From positions 2,091,501 to 2,155,500 of the forward strand of contig NZ_CP015614.1 of the NCBI RefSeq assembly GCF_000635915.2: a DNA stretch of 64,000 bases, in the 5' to 3' direction. Numbering within the stretch: position 1 is the first letter of the stretch; every line of letters begins with the position of its first letter. Shown one piece after another: positions 12,022 through 19,786 of the stretch. A program made the translations under genes and the position numbers. The stretch comes from Brevundimonas naejangsanensis (GTDB lineage Bacteria > Pseudomonadota > Alphaproteobacteria > Caulobacterales > Caulobacteraceae). A model generated the notes under the pieces. That model ran no database searches. It was not told the DNA's origin and worked only from the letters and a program-made list of their open reading frames with translations.

Positions 12022-12495
12022 ATGGAAAAAGTGCCGATGACGGCCGAGGGTTATCGCGCCCTCGACGACCAACTCAAGCAATTGAAGTCGGTGGAGCGAC
12101 CCAGCGTGATCGCCGCCATCGCGGAAGCCCGCGAGCATGGCGATCTGTCTGAAAACGCCGAATATCACGCCGCCAAGGAGCGTCAGGGCTGGATCGAGGG
12201 CTCGATCGCCGAGATCGAGGACAAGCTGTCCCGCGCCCAGGTCATCGACGTGTCCAAACTGTCGGGCGACCAGGTCAAGTTCGGCGCCACCGTCACCTTC
12301 GTGGATGAGGACACCGAGGAAGAAGGCGTCTACCAGATCGTCGGCGAACACGAGGCCGACGTGAAGCTGGGCAAGATTTCCATCGCCTCCCCGATCGCCC
12401 GCGCCCTGATCTCCAAGGAGGTCGGCGACGTGGTCGAGGTCAACACGCCCGGCGGCGTGAAGGCCTATGAGATCCTCAAGGTCGAGTGGAAGTAA
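12022..12495 (+). CDS. greA: Transcription elongation factor GreA
   Basis: A 157-aa factor that rescues backtracked RNA polymerase by stimulating transcript cleavage. The N-terminal coiled coil holds the conserved acidic tip in [20 protein letters not shown] (~residues 37-56), and the C-terminal FKBP-like domain has [18 protein letters not shown]. Length matches the family (~157-158). The start is the ATG at 12022, although MTAEGY six residues in is an alternative. It is a single gene followed by an inverted-repeat doublet. Confidence 0.96.
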   Translation: MEKVPMTAEGYRALDDQLKQLKSVERPSVIAAIAEAREHGDLSENAEYHAAKERQGWIEGSIAEIEDKLSRAQVIDVSKLSGDQVKFGATVTFVDEDTEEEGVYQIVGEHEADVKLGKISIASPIARALISKEVGDVVEVNTPGGVKAYEILKVEWK

Positions 12496-12502
12496 CACAA
12501 AG

Positions 12503-12651
12503 CCTCTCCCTCCCCGTCCCGGGGAGGGTGGCTGAGCCGCAGGCGAGGCCGGGTGGGGGCGGCTTGGCTATTCAAGCGCCGCGTTCGTATCACCCGGCCC
12601 TCCCCACCCGGTCGCTGCGCGACCACCCTCCCCGGGACGGGGAGGGAGAGG
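12503..12651. repeat. Perfect 29-bp inverted-repeat doublet
   Basis: Arms 12503-12531 and 12623-12651 are exact reverse complements over 29 bp, separated by 91 bp. Each arm folds on itself (CCCTCCCCG-TC-CCGGGGAGGG). The right arm ends two nt before the start codon of the ELM1-like gene, so the element supplies that gene's upstream region. Confidence 0.9.
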
Positions 12652-12652
12652 G

Positions 12653-13630
12653 GTGAGCGCCCCTCTTGCCATCTGGGTCGTCTCCGACGGGCGAACCGGC
12701 ATCCAGAACCAGGCCCTGGGCCTGGCCGAGGCCGTCGCCCGCATGACCCCCGCGCAGATCGAGACCAAGCAGGTCCGCTGGCGCCCCGCCTTCGACCGGT
12801 GGCCGTCGGCGCTGAAGACCCCCGCCATGCTGGCGCCGGGGTCTTTCGATCCCCGCACCGTGACCCAGTGGCCGGACCTGTGGATCGCCACGGGCCGCGC
12901 CAGCCTGCCCCTGTCGGCGCGCGTGCGCGACTGGAGCGGCGGCAAGACCTTCGTCGTCCAGACCCAGGATCCGCGCTGGCGCAACGACCGCTATGACCTG
13001 ATCGTCGCCCCCGCCCATGACGGCCTCAGCGGCCCCAACGTCCTGTCGATCACCGGCAGCCCCCACCGCATCACGCGCGCAAGACTGGCCGAGGCGGCGC
13101 CCGCCTTCGCCGCGCGCATCGCCCCCCTGCCCCATCCGCGCGTGGCGGTGATGGTCGGCGGAACCTCCTCCGCCTTCGACCTGCCGCCTGCTCACGCCGC
13201 CGATCTGGCCGAGCGCATCGCCGAGGCCGTCGCCGCTGCGAAGGGCTCCCTGTTGCTGACCTATTCGCGCCGCACGCCGGAAGCCGCCAAGGCGGCGATG
13301 ACCGAGCGCCTGTCGGCCCTGCCCGGCTGGATCTGGGACGGCGAGGGCGACAACCCCCTGTTCGCCATGCTCGACGCCGCCGACCACATCCTCGTCACTG
13401 AGGACAGCGCCAACATGGCCGCCGAGGCCGCCTCGACCGGCAAGCCCGTCCACATCCTTCCCATGGTCGCGAAGAAGGCGCCCGGCAAGTTCGCCCGCCT
13501 GCACGCCGACCTTCAGGCGCGCGGCGCCGCCCGCCCCTTCGACGGGGCGCTGACGCCGTGGACCTATGCGCCGTTGGATGAGACCGAACGCGCCGCCCGC
13601 GCCATCCTGGCGGCCCTGCAGACCCGCTGA
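12653..13630 (+). CDS. ELM1 family protein (DUF1022-like, glycosyltransferase-like fold)
   Basis: A 325-aa protein recognised as the bacterial counterpart of plant 'mitochondrial fission ELM1' proteins, from the opening WVVSDGRTGIQNQALGLAEA and the late ITEDSANMAAEAASTGKPVHI, which resembles a GT-B nucleotide-sugar site. Its biochemical role is not established. The start is GTG at 12653, immediately after a repeat arm whose GGGAGGGAGAGGGG may act as a ribosome site. It is probably cytosolic or peripheral at the membrane. Confidence 0.75.
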   Translation: MSAPLAIWVVSDGRTGIQNQALGLAEAVARMTPAQIETKQVRWRPAFDRWPSALKTPAMLAPGSFDPRTVTQWPDLWIATGRASLPLSARVRDWSGGKTFVVQTQDPRWRNDRYDLIVAPAHDGLSGPNVLSITGSPHRITRARLAEAAPAFAARIAPLPHPRVAVMVGGTSSAFDLPPAHAADLAERIAEAVAAAKGSLLLTYSRRTPEAAKAAMTERLSALPGWIWDGEGDNPLFAMLDAADHILVTEDSANMAAEAASTGKPVHILPMVAKKAPGKFARLHADLQARGAARPFDGALTPWTYAPLDETERAARAILAALQTR

Positions 13631-13788
13631 GTCTGGGGACCCGCCCGGCTAGGGTGGCGAAACGCCCTCGCCATCCCCATATGTAGGCATCAAGGCAAAA
13701 CCCGGCCCCTATCCGACGGCGGAACCGCCGGGCGGCCGAGCGCGCCTTGAACTCTGTGGCTCTTTTTCCACCGAAAGGACGCTTCGAA

Positions 13789-14130
13789 TTGATCGTAGAA
13801 AACTTCATCCGGATGTACGCCCACGACTTCAGCCAGATGGCTGGCCGCGCCGAGTTGGGACAGGATGTCGATGATGCTCTGGCCCGGCGTCTGCGAGACG
13901 CCGACAACCACGCCCAAGTCATGGACCAACATAAGGGCAAGGGACACCTCGCCGCACTGGTGGCCCGAATCCGCGAAGAGGCCGCCGTTTTCAACGGCCG
14001 CGTCATGCGCAACGGCACCGACCCCGCCGAAGCGGCCGCGCGGCGTGAGGCGTTCCTGTCCGACGTCGCGGACACCTTGGAGAACCTGCGCGCCGCCCGC
14101 AGTTCTGAGGGCCAGCTGGCGCACGCCTGA
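13789..14130 (+). CDS. Hypothetical protein
   Basis: A 113-aa soluble, mostly helical protein of unknown function. The reading frame is open from 13747, but the best start is TTG at 13789 because AAAGGA lies about nine nt upstream; ATG at 13813 is an alternative. Visible features are an N-terminal VENFIRMYAHDFSQM segment, a charged central helix (ARRLRDADNHAQVMDQHKGK), and a helical C-terminal half rich in Ala, Arg and Glu. No family recognised. It lies 76 nt upstream of trxB in the same direction. Confidence 0.55.
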   Translation: MIVENFIRMYAHDFSQMAGRAELGQDVDDALARRLRDADNHAQVMDQHKGKGHLAALVARIREEAAVFNGRVMRNGTDPAEAAARREAFLSDVADTLENLRAARSSEGQLAHA

Positions 14131-14206
14131 CGCCCTCTGGGCGCCGCAGGGCGTGAAATGTCGAACCGGGATCGCGCTTCAGGGAATCAGCGCCTAAATA
14201 GGCGCC

Positions 14207-15214
14207 ATGACCCAAGCTCGTAACGTCCGCGTCGCCATCATCGGTTCCGGCCCCGCCGGCTGGACCGCAGCCATCTACGCCGCCCGCGCCTCGCTGAACC
14301 CGGTGATGATCGCCGGGCTTCAGCCTGGCGGCCAGCTCACTATCACCACGGACGTCGAGAACTACCCCGGGTTCGCCGAGACCATCCAGGGCCCCTGGCT
14401 GATGCAGCAGATGCAGGCCCAGGCTGAACATGTCGGCACGGAAGTCCTGCATGACATCGTGACCCAGGCCGACCTGTCCCAGCGCCCCTTCCGCCTGACG
14501 CTCGATTCAGGCGCGGAAATCCTGGCCGAAACGGTCATCATCTCCACCGGCGCCCAGGCCAAGTGGCTGGGGCTGGAGAGCGAGCAAAAATATCAGGGCT
14601 TCGGCGTGTCCGCCTGCGCCACCTGCGACGGCTTCTTCTATCGCGGCAAGCAGGTGGTGGTCGTCGGCGGCGGCAATACCGCGGTCGAGGAAGCCCTGTT
14701 CCTGACCAACTTCGCCGAGACCGTGACCGTGGTGCACCGCCGAGACGAGTTCCGCGCCGAAAAGATCCTGCAGGAGCGCCTGTTCGCCCACCCCAAGATC
14801 AAGGTGATCTGGGACTCGGCCGTTGAGGAGATTGTCGGGGTCGTGGACGGCGTCGCCCGCAACGTCACCGGCGTGCGCCTGAAGAACGTCAAGACCGGCG
14901 AGAGCAGCGAAATCCCCGCCGACGGCGTCTTCATCGCCATCGGCCACGCGCCCTCGTCAGAGCTGTTCCAGGGTCAGTTGGAGACCAAGGCCGGCGGGTA
15001 TCTTGTCGTCAAGCCGGGCACGGCGGCGACGGCCATCGAGGGCGTCTGGGCCGCCGGCGACGTGACAGACGACGTTTATCGCCAGGCGGTGACGGCGGCG
15101 GGCATGGGCTGCATGGCTGCGCTGGAGGCCGCCCGCTTCCTGGCCGAGGAAGACCACAAGGCCGCCCAGAATCCCATCAGTCACAAAGAAGCCGAGAAGA
15201 TCGGCGCCTGGTGA
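14207..15214 (+). CDS. trxB: Thioredoxin-disulfide reductase
   Basis: A 335-aa FAD/NADPH flavoenzyme that reduces thioredoxin in the cytosol. The FAD-binding GSGPAGWTAAIYAARA is at ~11-26, the redox-active CATC in ACATCDGFF at ~142-145, and the NADPH-binding GGGNTAVEEALFL follows. The late FAD motif GVWAAGDVTD is near the C-terminus. Length fits low-molecular-weight TrxB. Its stop is only nine nt from the convergent stop of the SleB-type gene, with no clear terminator between them. Confidence 0.96.
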   Translation: MTQARNVRVAIIGSGPAGWTAAIYAARASLNPVMIAGLQPGGQLTITTDVENYPGFAETIQGPWLMQQMQAQAEHVGTEVLHDIVTQADLSQRPFRLTLDSGAEILAETVIISTGAQAKWLGLESEQKYQGFGVSACATCDGFFYRGKQVVVVGGGNTAVEEALFLTNFAETVTVVHRRDEFRAEKILQERLFAHPKIKVIWDSAVEEIVGVVDGVARNVTGVRLKNVKTGESSEIPADGVFIAIGHAPSSELFQGQLETKAGGYLVVKPGTAATAIEGVWAAGDVTDDVYRQAVTAAGMGCMAALEAARFLAEEDHKAAQNPISHKEAEKIGAW

Positions 15215-15223
15215 ACCACGCTC

Positions 15224-16471
15224 TCACCCCTGCGGCTTGCCGACCTCTTCGACGGCCATGGGGGTGACGCCGGCGGGCGGCGGGGCGGTTACGGTCACGC
15301 TGGGGACGGCGCCGCTTTCAAAGGCCTTCAGCCGCTCGTTGATGGCGGCGATCTCGTCCTTACTGGCCTGCCGACGGCCGCCGAGGCTGGCGATCCCCAC
15401 CACGCGGGTCTGGCCGTCGATCTCGACCGTGCGCAGTTCGCCGGACTTGGCGCCGGCCAGAGCCTCCTCGACGCTGTCCGCCGCCGTGGCCAGCAAAACG
15501 CGCGACTGGGCGAAGCGCGCCTCGTCGATCGACGGCTCCCGGCCCGCATAGGCGTTGACGAAGGCGGCCGTCTCTCCGGCCGCGCCCTTCCAGCGATAGA
15601 AGATGTGCGCCCCGACCTGAGTGATCTTGGCCAGGGTCGGCGACCACCAGGGGTGGACGTAATCGGCGTGGTAGTGCGTGGCCGTGCCCACGCGCTCGGC
15701 CACATGGCCGTTCAGAGCGCGAGCCGCGACCCGCTCGGCTCGGTCCCAGGCCCAGCGCACCGGCCCGCGCGCCAGGGAGCCGTCGCAGGTGAAGCTGAAC
15801 TGGCAACCCGTGGTCCGCTCGGCGCCCTGATAGACGACGCCGCAGACGCTGGAGGGATAGTTGGGATCGCGCACCCGGTTCAGCACGACCTGGGCCACGC
15901 CCTCCTGCCCCTCGGTCGGCTCCAAGGCCGCCTCATAATAGACCGCCTGGGTCAGGCAGCGCAGGGCGCGCCGGCGCGACGCCTCATCGGCGGGGCGGAA
16001 GACAAAGGGCCGCGCGGGCTGGAGCGCGCCTAGGGCGTTGGGCATGGCGGCGTTCAACTGCTGGGCGGCGACGCCGGCCACGCCCTGATCCAGGCTGGGC
16101 TTGCCGCCCAAGGTCAGGCTCTCCCAGCCGGGCGTCAGGCCATACAGTTCGGGCAGGCCCAGCGCCGGGTCGTGCCGTCGCGCCACGGCCAGCTGCCCCG
16201 CGTCCATGCGCGCCATCACGGCCGCCAGACCGTTCGGGCCCAGGTCGCCGCCGGTGGCGTGGGCCAGGGCCTCGGCCGTGCGGTCGATGTCGGGGCGGGG
16301 CGTCGAGCTGGCCGACATGGCCACGCCCATCGCCGCCAGGGTCACGGCCATGGCGGCGGGCGCCGCAGCCAGGGCGCGGCGTCCAGTCGTCTTCAGCGGC
16401 GTGAGGCGGCCGAGGATCATGCGCTGTCCGTATAGCGACGCCTGACGGCGCCGGAAACCAGCGATCTGCAT
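15224..16471 (-). CDS. SleB-type cell wall hydrolase (paralogue 1)
   Basis: A 415-aa putative peptidoglycan hydrolase of the Hydrolase_2 (SleB) family. A hydrophobic segment (~residues 36-54) acts as a signal or anchor. The hydrolase core reads LTQAVYYEAALEPTEGQEGVAQVVLNRVRDPNYPSSVCGVVYQG, with the catalytic Glu expected in the YYEA region. The C-terminal ~100 residues are a low-complexity tail. ATG at 16471 is used; ATG at 16420 (MILGRL) would remove 17 residues and is also plausible. It shares an RRHDP segment and the whole core with the gene at 18428-19480. Confidence 0.87.
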   Translation of the reverse strand: MQIAGFRRRQASLYGQRMILGRLTPLKTTGRRALAAAPAAMAVTLAAMGVAMSASSTPRPDIDRTAEALAHATGGDLGPNGLAAVMARMDAGQLAVARRHDPALGLPELYGLTPGWESLTLGGKPSLDQGVAGVAAQQLNAAMPNALGALQPARPFVFRPADEASRRRALRCLTQAVYYEAALEPTEGQEGVAQVVLNRVRDPNYPSSVCGVVYQGAERTTGCQFSFTCDGSLARGPVRWAWDRAERVAARALNGHVAERVGTATHYHADYVHPWWSPTLAKITQVGAHIFYRWKGAAGETAAFVNAYAGREPSIDEARFAQSRVLLATAADSVEEALAGAKSGELRTVEIDGQTRVVGIASLGGRRQASKDEIAAINERLKAFESGAVPSVTVTAPPPAGVTPMAVEEVGKPQG

Positions 16472-16543
16472 GACCGCTCAATCCGGCGCTTTTCAGACGC
16501 GAAGATTACCGTTCCGTGAGGCGGCCCGGCGATCCGTCAGCCG

Positions 16544-17020
16544 CTATCGGTCGCCGAGGCTGGAGCGCAGCATCCAGGCGGCCTTTTCGTGCGCGGCCAG
16601 ACGCACCGTCATCAGGTCGACCGAGGCTTCGTCCCCGACCTCGTCGGCGGCGTCGAGCGCGGCGCGAGCGGTGGCGATGACCACGCCGTGGTCCTTGACC
16701 AACTCCTTGAGCATGGCTGCGGAATCCTTCTCAGGATCGCCGTCCTTGATCGAGGTCAGATTGGCGAAGGCCGCGGCGCTCTGCGGCGCCAGCTCGCCCA
16801 GGGCGCGGATGCGCTCGGCGATCTCGTCCAGCGCGGCCCAGATCTCGCGGTACTGTTCTTCCAGCAGGTTGTGCAGGCTGAAGAACTCCGGCCCGCGCAC
16901 GTTCCAGTGATAGCCGTGCGTCTTCAGATAGAGGGCGTAGCTGTCGGCCAGAACCTTGGACAGTTCGCGCGCGACGTCGGCGCGTTCCTTGGGCTTCAGA
17001 CCGGTGTCGATGGCGTTCAT
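16544..17020 (-). CDS. dps: Dps-family DNA-binding ferritin-like protein
   Basis: A 158-aa mini-ferritin that stores iron and protects DNA during oxidative and starvation stress, assembling as a dodecamer. Motifs are KTHGYHWNVRGPEFFSLHNLLEEQY and the ferroxidase Asp/Glu pair in ALDEIAERIRALG. The start is placed at ATG 17020 because AGGAG stands six nt upstream; the longer reading from 17038 lacks a ribosome site. A GGAAC (minus strand, 17081-17085) resembles an EcfG -35 element, but no CGTT follows at the right distance. Confidence 0.93.
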   Translation of the reverse strand: MNAIDTGLKPKERADVARELSKVLADSYALYLKTHGYHWNVRGPEFFSLHNLLEEQYREIWAALDEIAERIRALGELAPQSAAAFANLTSIKDGDPEKDSAAMLKELVKDHGVVIATARAALDAADEVGDEASVDLMTVRLAAHEKAAWMLRSSLGDR

Positions 17021-17188
17021 GACGGCTCCTGTTCGCATGGCTGGGGAAGATCAGCCTTGCAGTTAGGTCGTCTGGCCCGCGTTCCAAGGGGCCGGCGGCG
17101 TCACATCGCAGGAATCTTCGCGCCTGTCATGTCAGAGCGGCGTCAGCGTCGCCCCTTCCCGGTCAGGAAGGGGCACGAACCGTCATAG

Positions 17189-17551
17189 TCAGCGATTGCG
17201 CGCCTTGCGGGCGGCGTAACGGGCGTCGCGAGCAGCCTTCTGCTCTTCCTTGGTCAGTTGCTTGCGCTCCTTGCGAGCGGCGCGCTTGGCGGCGTCCACC
17301 TCTTCCTGAGCGGCCATGTCGGCGGCCAGGCGGGCGGCGTCCTTCTCGGCCTTCTCACGGCGCTGTTCGGCCTTGGCGAGTTCGTGTTGCTGGCGAAGGG
17401 CCTCCTTCTCGGCGGCGCGCTTGGCGGCCAGCTTTTCGAACTCGGGGTCCTGAACCATCGGCTTTGGCTTGAACCGGGCCAGCAGGGCTTGTTTGGCGTC
17501 TTTCTGGGCGGACAGGCGGTCGTTGAAGCCGGTGTTCTTGAGGTCGCGCAT
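17189..17551 (-). CDS. Charged coiled-coil protein (DUF6481-like)
   Basis: A 120-aa basic protein made almost entirely of Lys/Arg/Glu/Ala/Gln helix. The opening MRDLKNTGFNDRLSAQKDAK resembles a family I remember as DUF6481, often found in alphaproteobacteria; this is from memory only. The chosen ATG (17551) is preceded by AAGGACACCCGCCTCTCAGC, with weak spacing. Reading further upstream to 17650 gives unrelated, low-quality sequence. Function unknown; the composition suggests RNA or DNA contact. Confidence 0.65.
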   Translation of the reverse strand: MRDLKNTGFNDRLSAQKDAKQALLARFKPKPMVQDPEFEKLAAKRAAEKEALRQQHELAKAEQRREKAEKDAARLAADMAAQEEVDAAKRAARKERKQLTKEEQKAARDARYAARKARNR

Positions 17552-17772
17552 GCTGAGAGGCGGGTGTCCTTGATAGCGAATGGAAACGGCGAATGGGGCC
17601 GATCGGAGAAGCGACGGCCGCAAGACGGGGCGATGAGCGCGTTTCGGCACGCTCGGCCCGGCGGGAGGGCAAAGCCGAATTTCGCGCCGAAATCAAGCTC
17701 TACAGCCCGATTTCATGGGATTTAATGCGACTGACGCCTCTCGACCACGGTTCGCGACGAAGAGGCGCGTCG

Positions 17773-17970
17773 TTAGTGCGGTTTTTGAGCGTGGCCCACC
17801 GCAGCGCCTGCAGCGCCGCCGACAGCCGCGCCGACCGGACCGCCGACCACGGCCCCTGCCACGGCGCCGGTCGCCGCCTTCTGTTCCACCGTATGGCCGC
17901 AGGCCGACAGGGCCAGGGCGCCGGCGCCGATCAGGGTCAGAAAGGCCAGACGAGATACGATGCGGGTCAT
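17773..17970 (-). CDS. Small glycine-zipper lipoprotein
   Basis: A 65-aa probable lipoprotein. Residues 1-23 form a signal peptide ending in lipobox LSAC, with Cys24 the lipidation site. The mature part is a glycine-zipper-like helix (GAVAGAVVGGPVGAAVGGAAG), as in Rick_17kDa/YMGG-type outer-membrane lipoproteins. The ribosome site AAGGAG stands before the ATG. A perfect EcfG-type promoter lies 32-56 nt upstream, suggesting general-stress induction. Probably attached to the envelope; partner unknown. Confidence 0.82.
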   Translation of the reverse strand: MTRIVSRLAFLTLIGAGALALSACGHTVEQKAATGAVAGAVVGGPVGAAVGGAAGAAVGHAQKPH

Positions 17971-18001
17971 GGGGTCAACTCCTTGAAATAGCTCAGCTTG
18001 G

Positions 18002-18026
18002 AACGCGAAAATTACCGCCCGGTTCC
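18002..18026 (-). promoter_or_regulatory. EcfG-type general-stress promoter for the lipoprotein gene
   Basis: Read on the minus strand: GGAAC (18026-18022), a 16-nt spacer, CGTT (18005-18002). This is an exact match to the established alphaproteobacterial EcfG/SigT consensus. It ends 31 nt before the start codon at 17970. Confidence 0.65.
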
Positions 18027-18427
18027 CATCTAAGGCACGACTCTGTCATCCAAGATGTCACACCCCCTTAAATAGCTTATTCGACAATCCGATGCCGCCC
18101 ACCAAATCTTCAGTCAACATCTCAATACGGTATTCGCAAGAAGGTCTGGCGCGCAATTTCGTCATGATTTAAAACAGTGAAAATAATGACTTTCAGAGAA
18201 TTTCTGGATGCTGCAGAAATTGTGATTCTAGCGAATCAGTCACATTGAGGCCATAAACCAATGGATAAAGGCCCGCCTTCGAGGGCCGGCGTTCAGTCGG
18301 CGTTCACCCGACCCGCTTGAAGCGCGACGCGTCCTTGTCGCCAGGGTTCGGGAACTACGGGGGCGGCATCCTCGCCCTGTTGTACAGGACTACGCCTTTG
18401 TCTTTCTCCTCGCAGACGCGCGCGCTG
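18027..18427. other. AT-richer intergenic region with small palindromes
   Basis: About 400 nt without a supported gene, clearly AT-richer than the surroundings between 18060 and 18260. It holds AATAC-G-GTATT (18124-18134), AATTTCTG-N7-CAGAAATT (18199-18221), and a GTTC-N7-GTTC match to the alphaproteobacterial LexA consensus (18291-18305). A 19-codon frame (18261-18320) has no supporting signals. It probably contains the promoter of the second SleB-type gene; no RNA gene was recognised. Confidence 0.45.
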
Positions 18428-19480
18428 ATGCACGCCGCCCGCTCATTCCGCCTGCGCCCCACGACGGCGGCGGCGGCGTTCGGCGGCGTGGTCGGCCTCG
18501 CAGTCGGAGGGGCCTATCTGGGCGGCCTGGCCGCCCAGGCCTCGACCGTGCGCCAACAGGCCGAGCGCCTGCAGGGCGCCTATACTCAGGAAGCCTTGGC
18601 CGAAGCGGCCGGCGGACTGGACGCCAGCGCCCTTGCCATCGCCCACCGCCACGACCCCTACTCCGTCGCCGGCTCGGCCCAACGCGACCGCCAGGCCGAG
18701 CTGCTGACCGCCCGCCTGGAACAGCTTGAAGGCCAGGACGGCCTGCGCCGGGCCAACCTGCAAACCGCCGGCGCGACCAAGATGTCCGCCGCCCGCCCCT
18801 TCCGCCTCGACGGCGCGCTGGACCAATCGCGCGACCTGGAATGCCTGACCCAGGCCGTCTATTATGAAGCGCGCGGCGAAGGCCGCGACGGCATGAAGGC
18901 GGTGGCCCAGGTGGTGCTGAACCGCGCCCGCCACCCCGCCTTCCCCAAGACGGTCTGCGCCGTCGTCTATCAGGGCGCAAACCGCGGCACGGGTTGCCAG
19001 TTCAGCTTCACCTGCAACGGCGCCATGCGCGGCGCCGTCAACCGCAGCGCCTGGAACCGCGCCCGCGAAGTGGCGACCAAGGCCCTGTCCGGCCAGGTAT
19101 TCAGCGCCGTGGGCAACGCCACCCACTTCCACACCACCGCCGTCTCGCCGTCATGGCGCAACAATCTGATCCGCGTGAATCAGGTCGGCGATCACCTGTT
19201 CTATCGCTTCGGCGGTCGTTCGGGCGCCAGCCAGGCCTTCGCCTACAACCCGCGTCCGTCGGGTCCGGCCGAGGCCGCACCCCGCCTGGTGCAGGCCAGC
19301 CTCGATCCGGTCGAAGCCGCCCGCAACGCTTCGGGCGCCGTGGCCTACACCGCCGTCGTGGCGCGCGAGGTCTTGGCATCCGGCAAGGCCGAGACTCCGC
19401 CGCCGACGCCGTCCAGCTCGGGGAGCGCTGCGCCGTCGCCCAAGCCGGGCGCTCCGGTCTCGGTCAGCGCCGAGGCTTGA
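18428..19480 (+). CDS. SleB-type cell wall hydrolase (paralogue 2)
   Basis: A 350-aa putative peptidoglycan hydrolase. From the ATG at 18428 the protein opens with a basic stretch and a hydrophobic segment (AAAAFGGVVGLAVGGAYLGG). A TTG at 18317 would add 37 poorly conserved residues. The core LTQAVYYEARGEGRDGMKAVAQVVLNRARHP, followed by CAVVYQGANRGTGCQFSFTC, closely matches the gene at 15224-16471. The C-terminal ~100 residues are low-complexity Pro/Ala/Ser. A possible LexA-type site lies 125 nt upstream. Confidence 0.85.
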   Translation: MHAARSFRLRPTTAAAAFGGVVGLAVGGAYLGGLAAQASTVRQQAERLQGAYTQEALAEAAGGLDASALAIAHRHDPYSVAGSAQRDRQAELLTARLEQLEGQDGLRRANLQTAGATKMSAARPFRLDGALDQSRDLECLTQAVYYEARGEGRDGMKAVAQVVLNRARHPAFPKTVCAVVYQGANRGTGCQFSFTCNGAMRGAVNRSAWNRAREVATKALSGQVFSAVGNATHFHTTAVSPSWRNNLIRVNQVGDHLFYRFGGRSGASQAFAYNPRPSGPAEAAPRLVQASLDPVEAARNASGAVAYTAVVAREVLASGKAETPPPTPSSSGSAAPSPKPGAPVSVSAEA

Positions 19481-19486
19481 TCCCTC

Positions 19487-19696
19487 CTACGGATGGCTCA
19501 TGCGGCGGGTGGTCAGGTTCTGATGCAGATTGCCGAAGCGCCCCTGCTGGCCCAGATTGACGTCGGCGTCGCCGGGTTTGTCGGACTGCACGCCTTCCGC
19601 CCTGTGGCGTCGTCCAGCTGCGGCTTCAACCATCGGCCGATGGCCGCGGTCGGCAAAGCTGCGCTGCTCCGGGGGCGGATGTGGAACCTTGGTCAT
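19487..19696 (-). CDS. Small conserved hydrophilic protein
   Basis: A 69-aa hydrophilic, probably disordered protein. Its C-terminal half, DVNLGQQGRFGNLHQNLTT, fits a short conserved alphaproteobacterial protein I recall only as a hypothetical (pattern DVNLxEQGRxGNxxQN). AAGGAG seven nt before the ATG supports the start. A perfect GGAAC-N16-CGTT stands about 40 nt upstream, so stress induction is likely. Function unknown. Confidence 0.75.
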   Translation of the reverse strand: MTKVPHPPPEQRSFADRGHRPMVEAAAGRRHRAEGVQSDKPGDADVNLGQQGRFGNLHQNLTTRRMSHP

Positions 19697-19736
19697 GGCG
19701 TCGCTCCTTCGAGGTCGCGCCCTCCCGCCGCATGAG

Positions 19737-19761
19737 AACGGCCCCCCGCGGGGCCCGTTCC
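19737..19761 (-). promoter_or_regulatory. EcfG-type promoter for the 69-aa gene (overlaps a hairpin)
   Basis: Minus strand: GGAAC (19761-19757), a 16-nt spacer, CGTT (19740-19737), 40 nt before the start codon. The same bases form an imperfect hairpin (GAACGG...CCGTTC, 19736-19760) after nadC that could instead be a terminator without a T-tract. Confidence 0.5.
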
Positions 19762-19786
19762 CCGAAAAACCCCGGTCCGTGTCCGC

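Noticed and set aside
17021-17090. EcfG promoter for dps
   Set aside because: GGAAC is present but no CGTT follows at 16 or 17 nt.
18291-18305. LexA box as a firm SOS site
   Set aside because: Matches GTTC-N7-GTTC, but about two chance matches are expected in 64 kb and it lies far from the likely start codon. Kept only as a weak hint.
18261-18320. 19-codon frame before the second SleB-type gene
   Set aside because: No ribosome site and no recognisable sequence; the stop falls in the leader by chance.
18340-18375. tRNA-like T-loop sequence (GGGTTCGGGAAC)
   Set aside because: No acceptor stem, anticodon arm or D arm can be formed around it.
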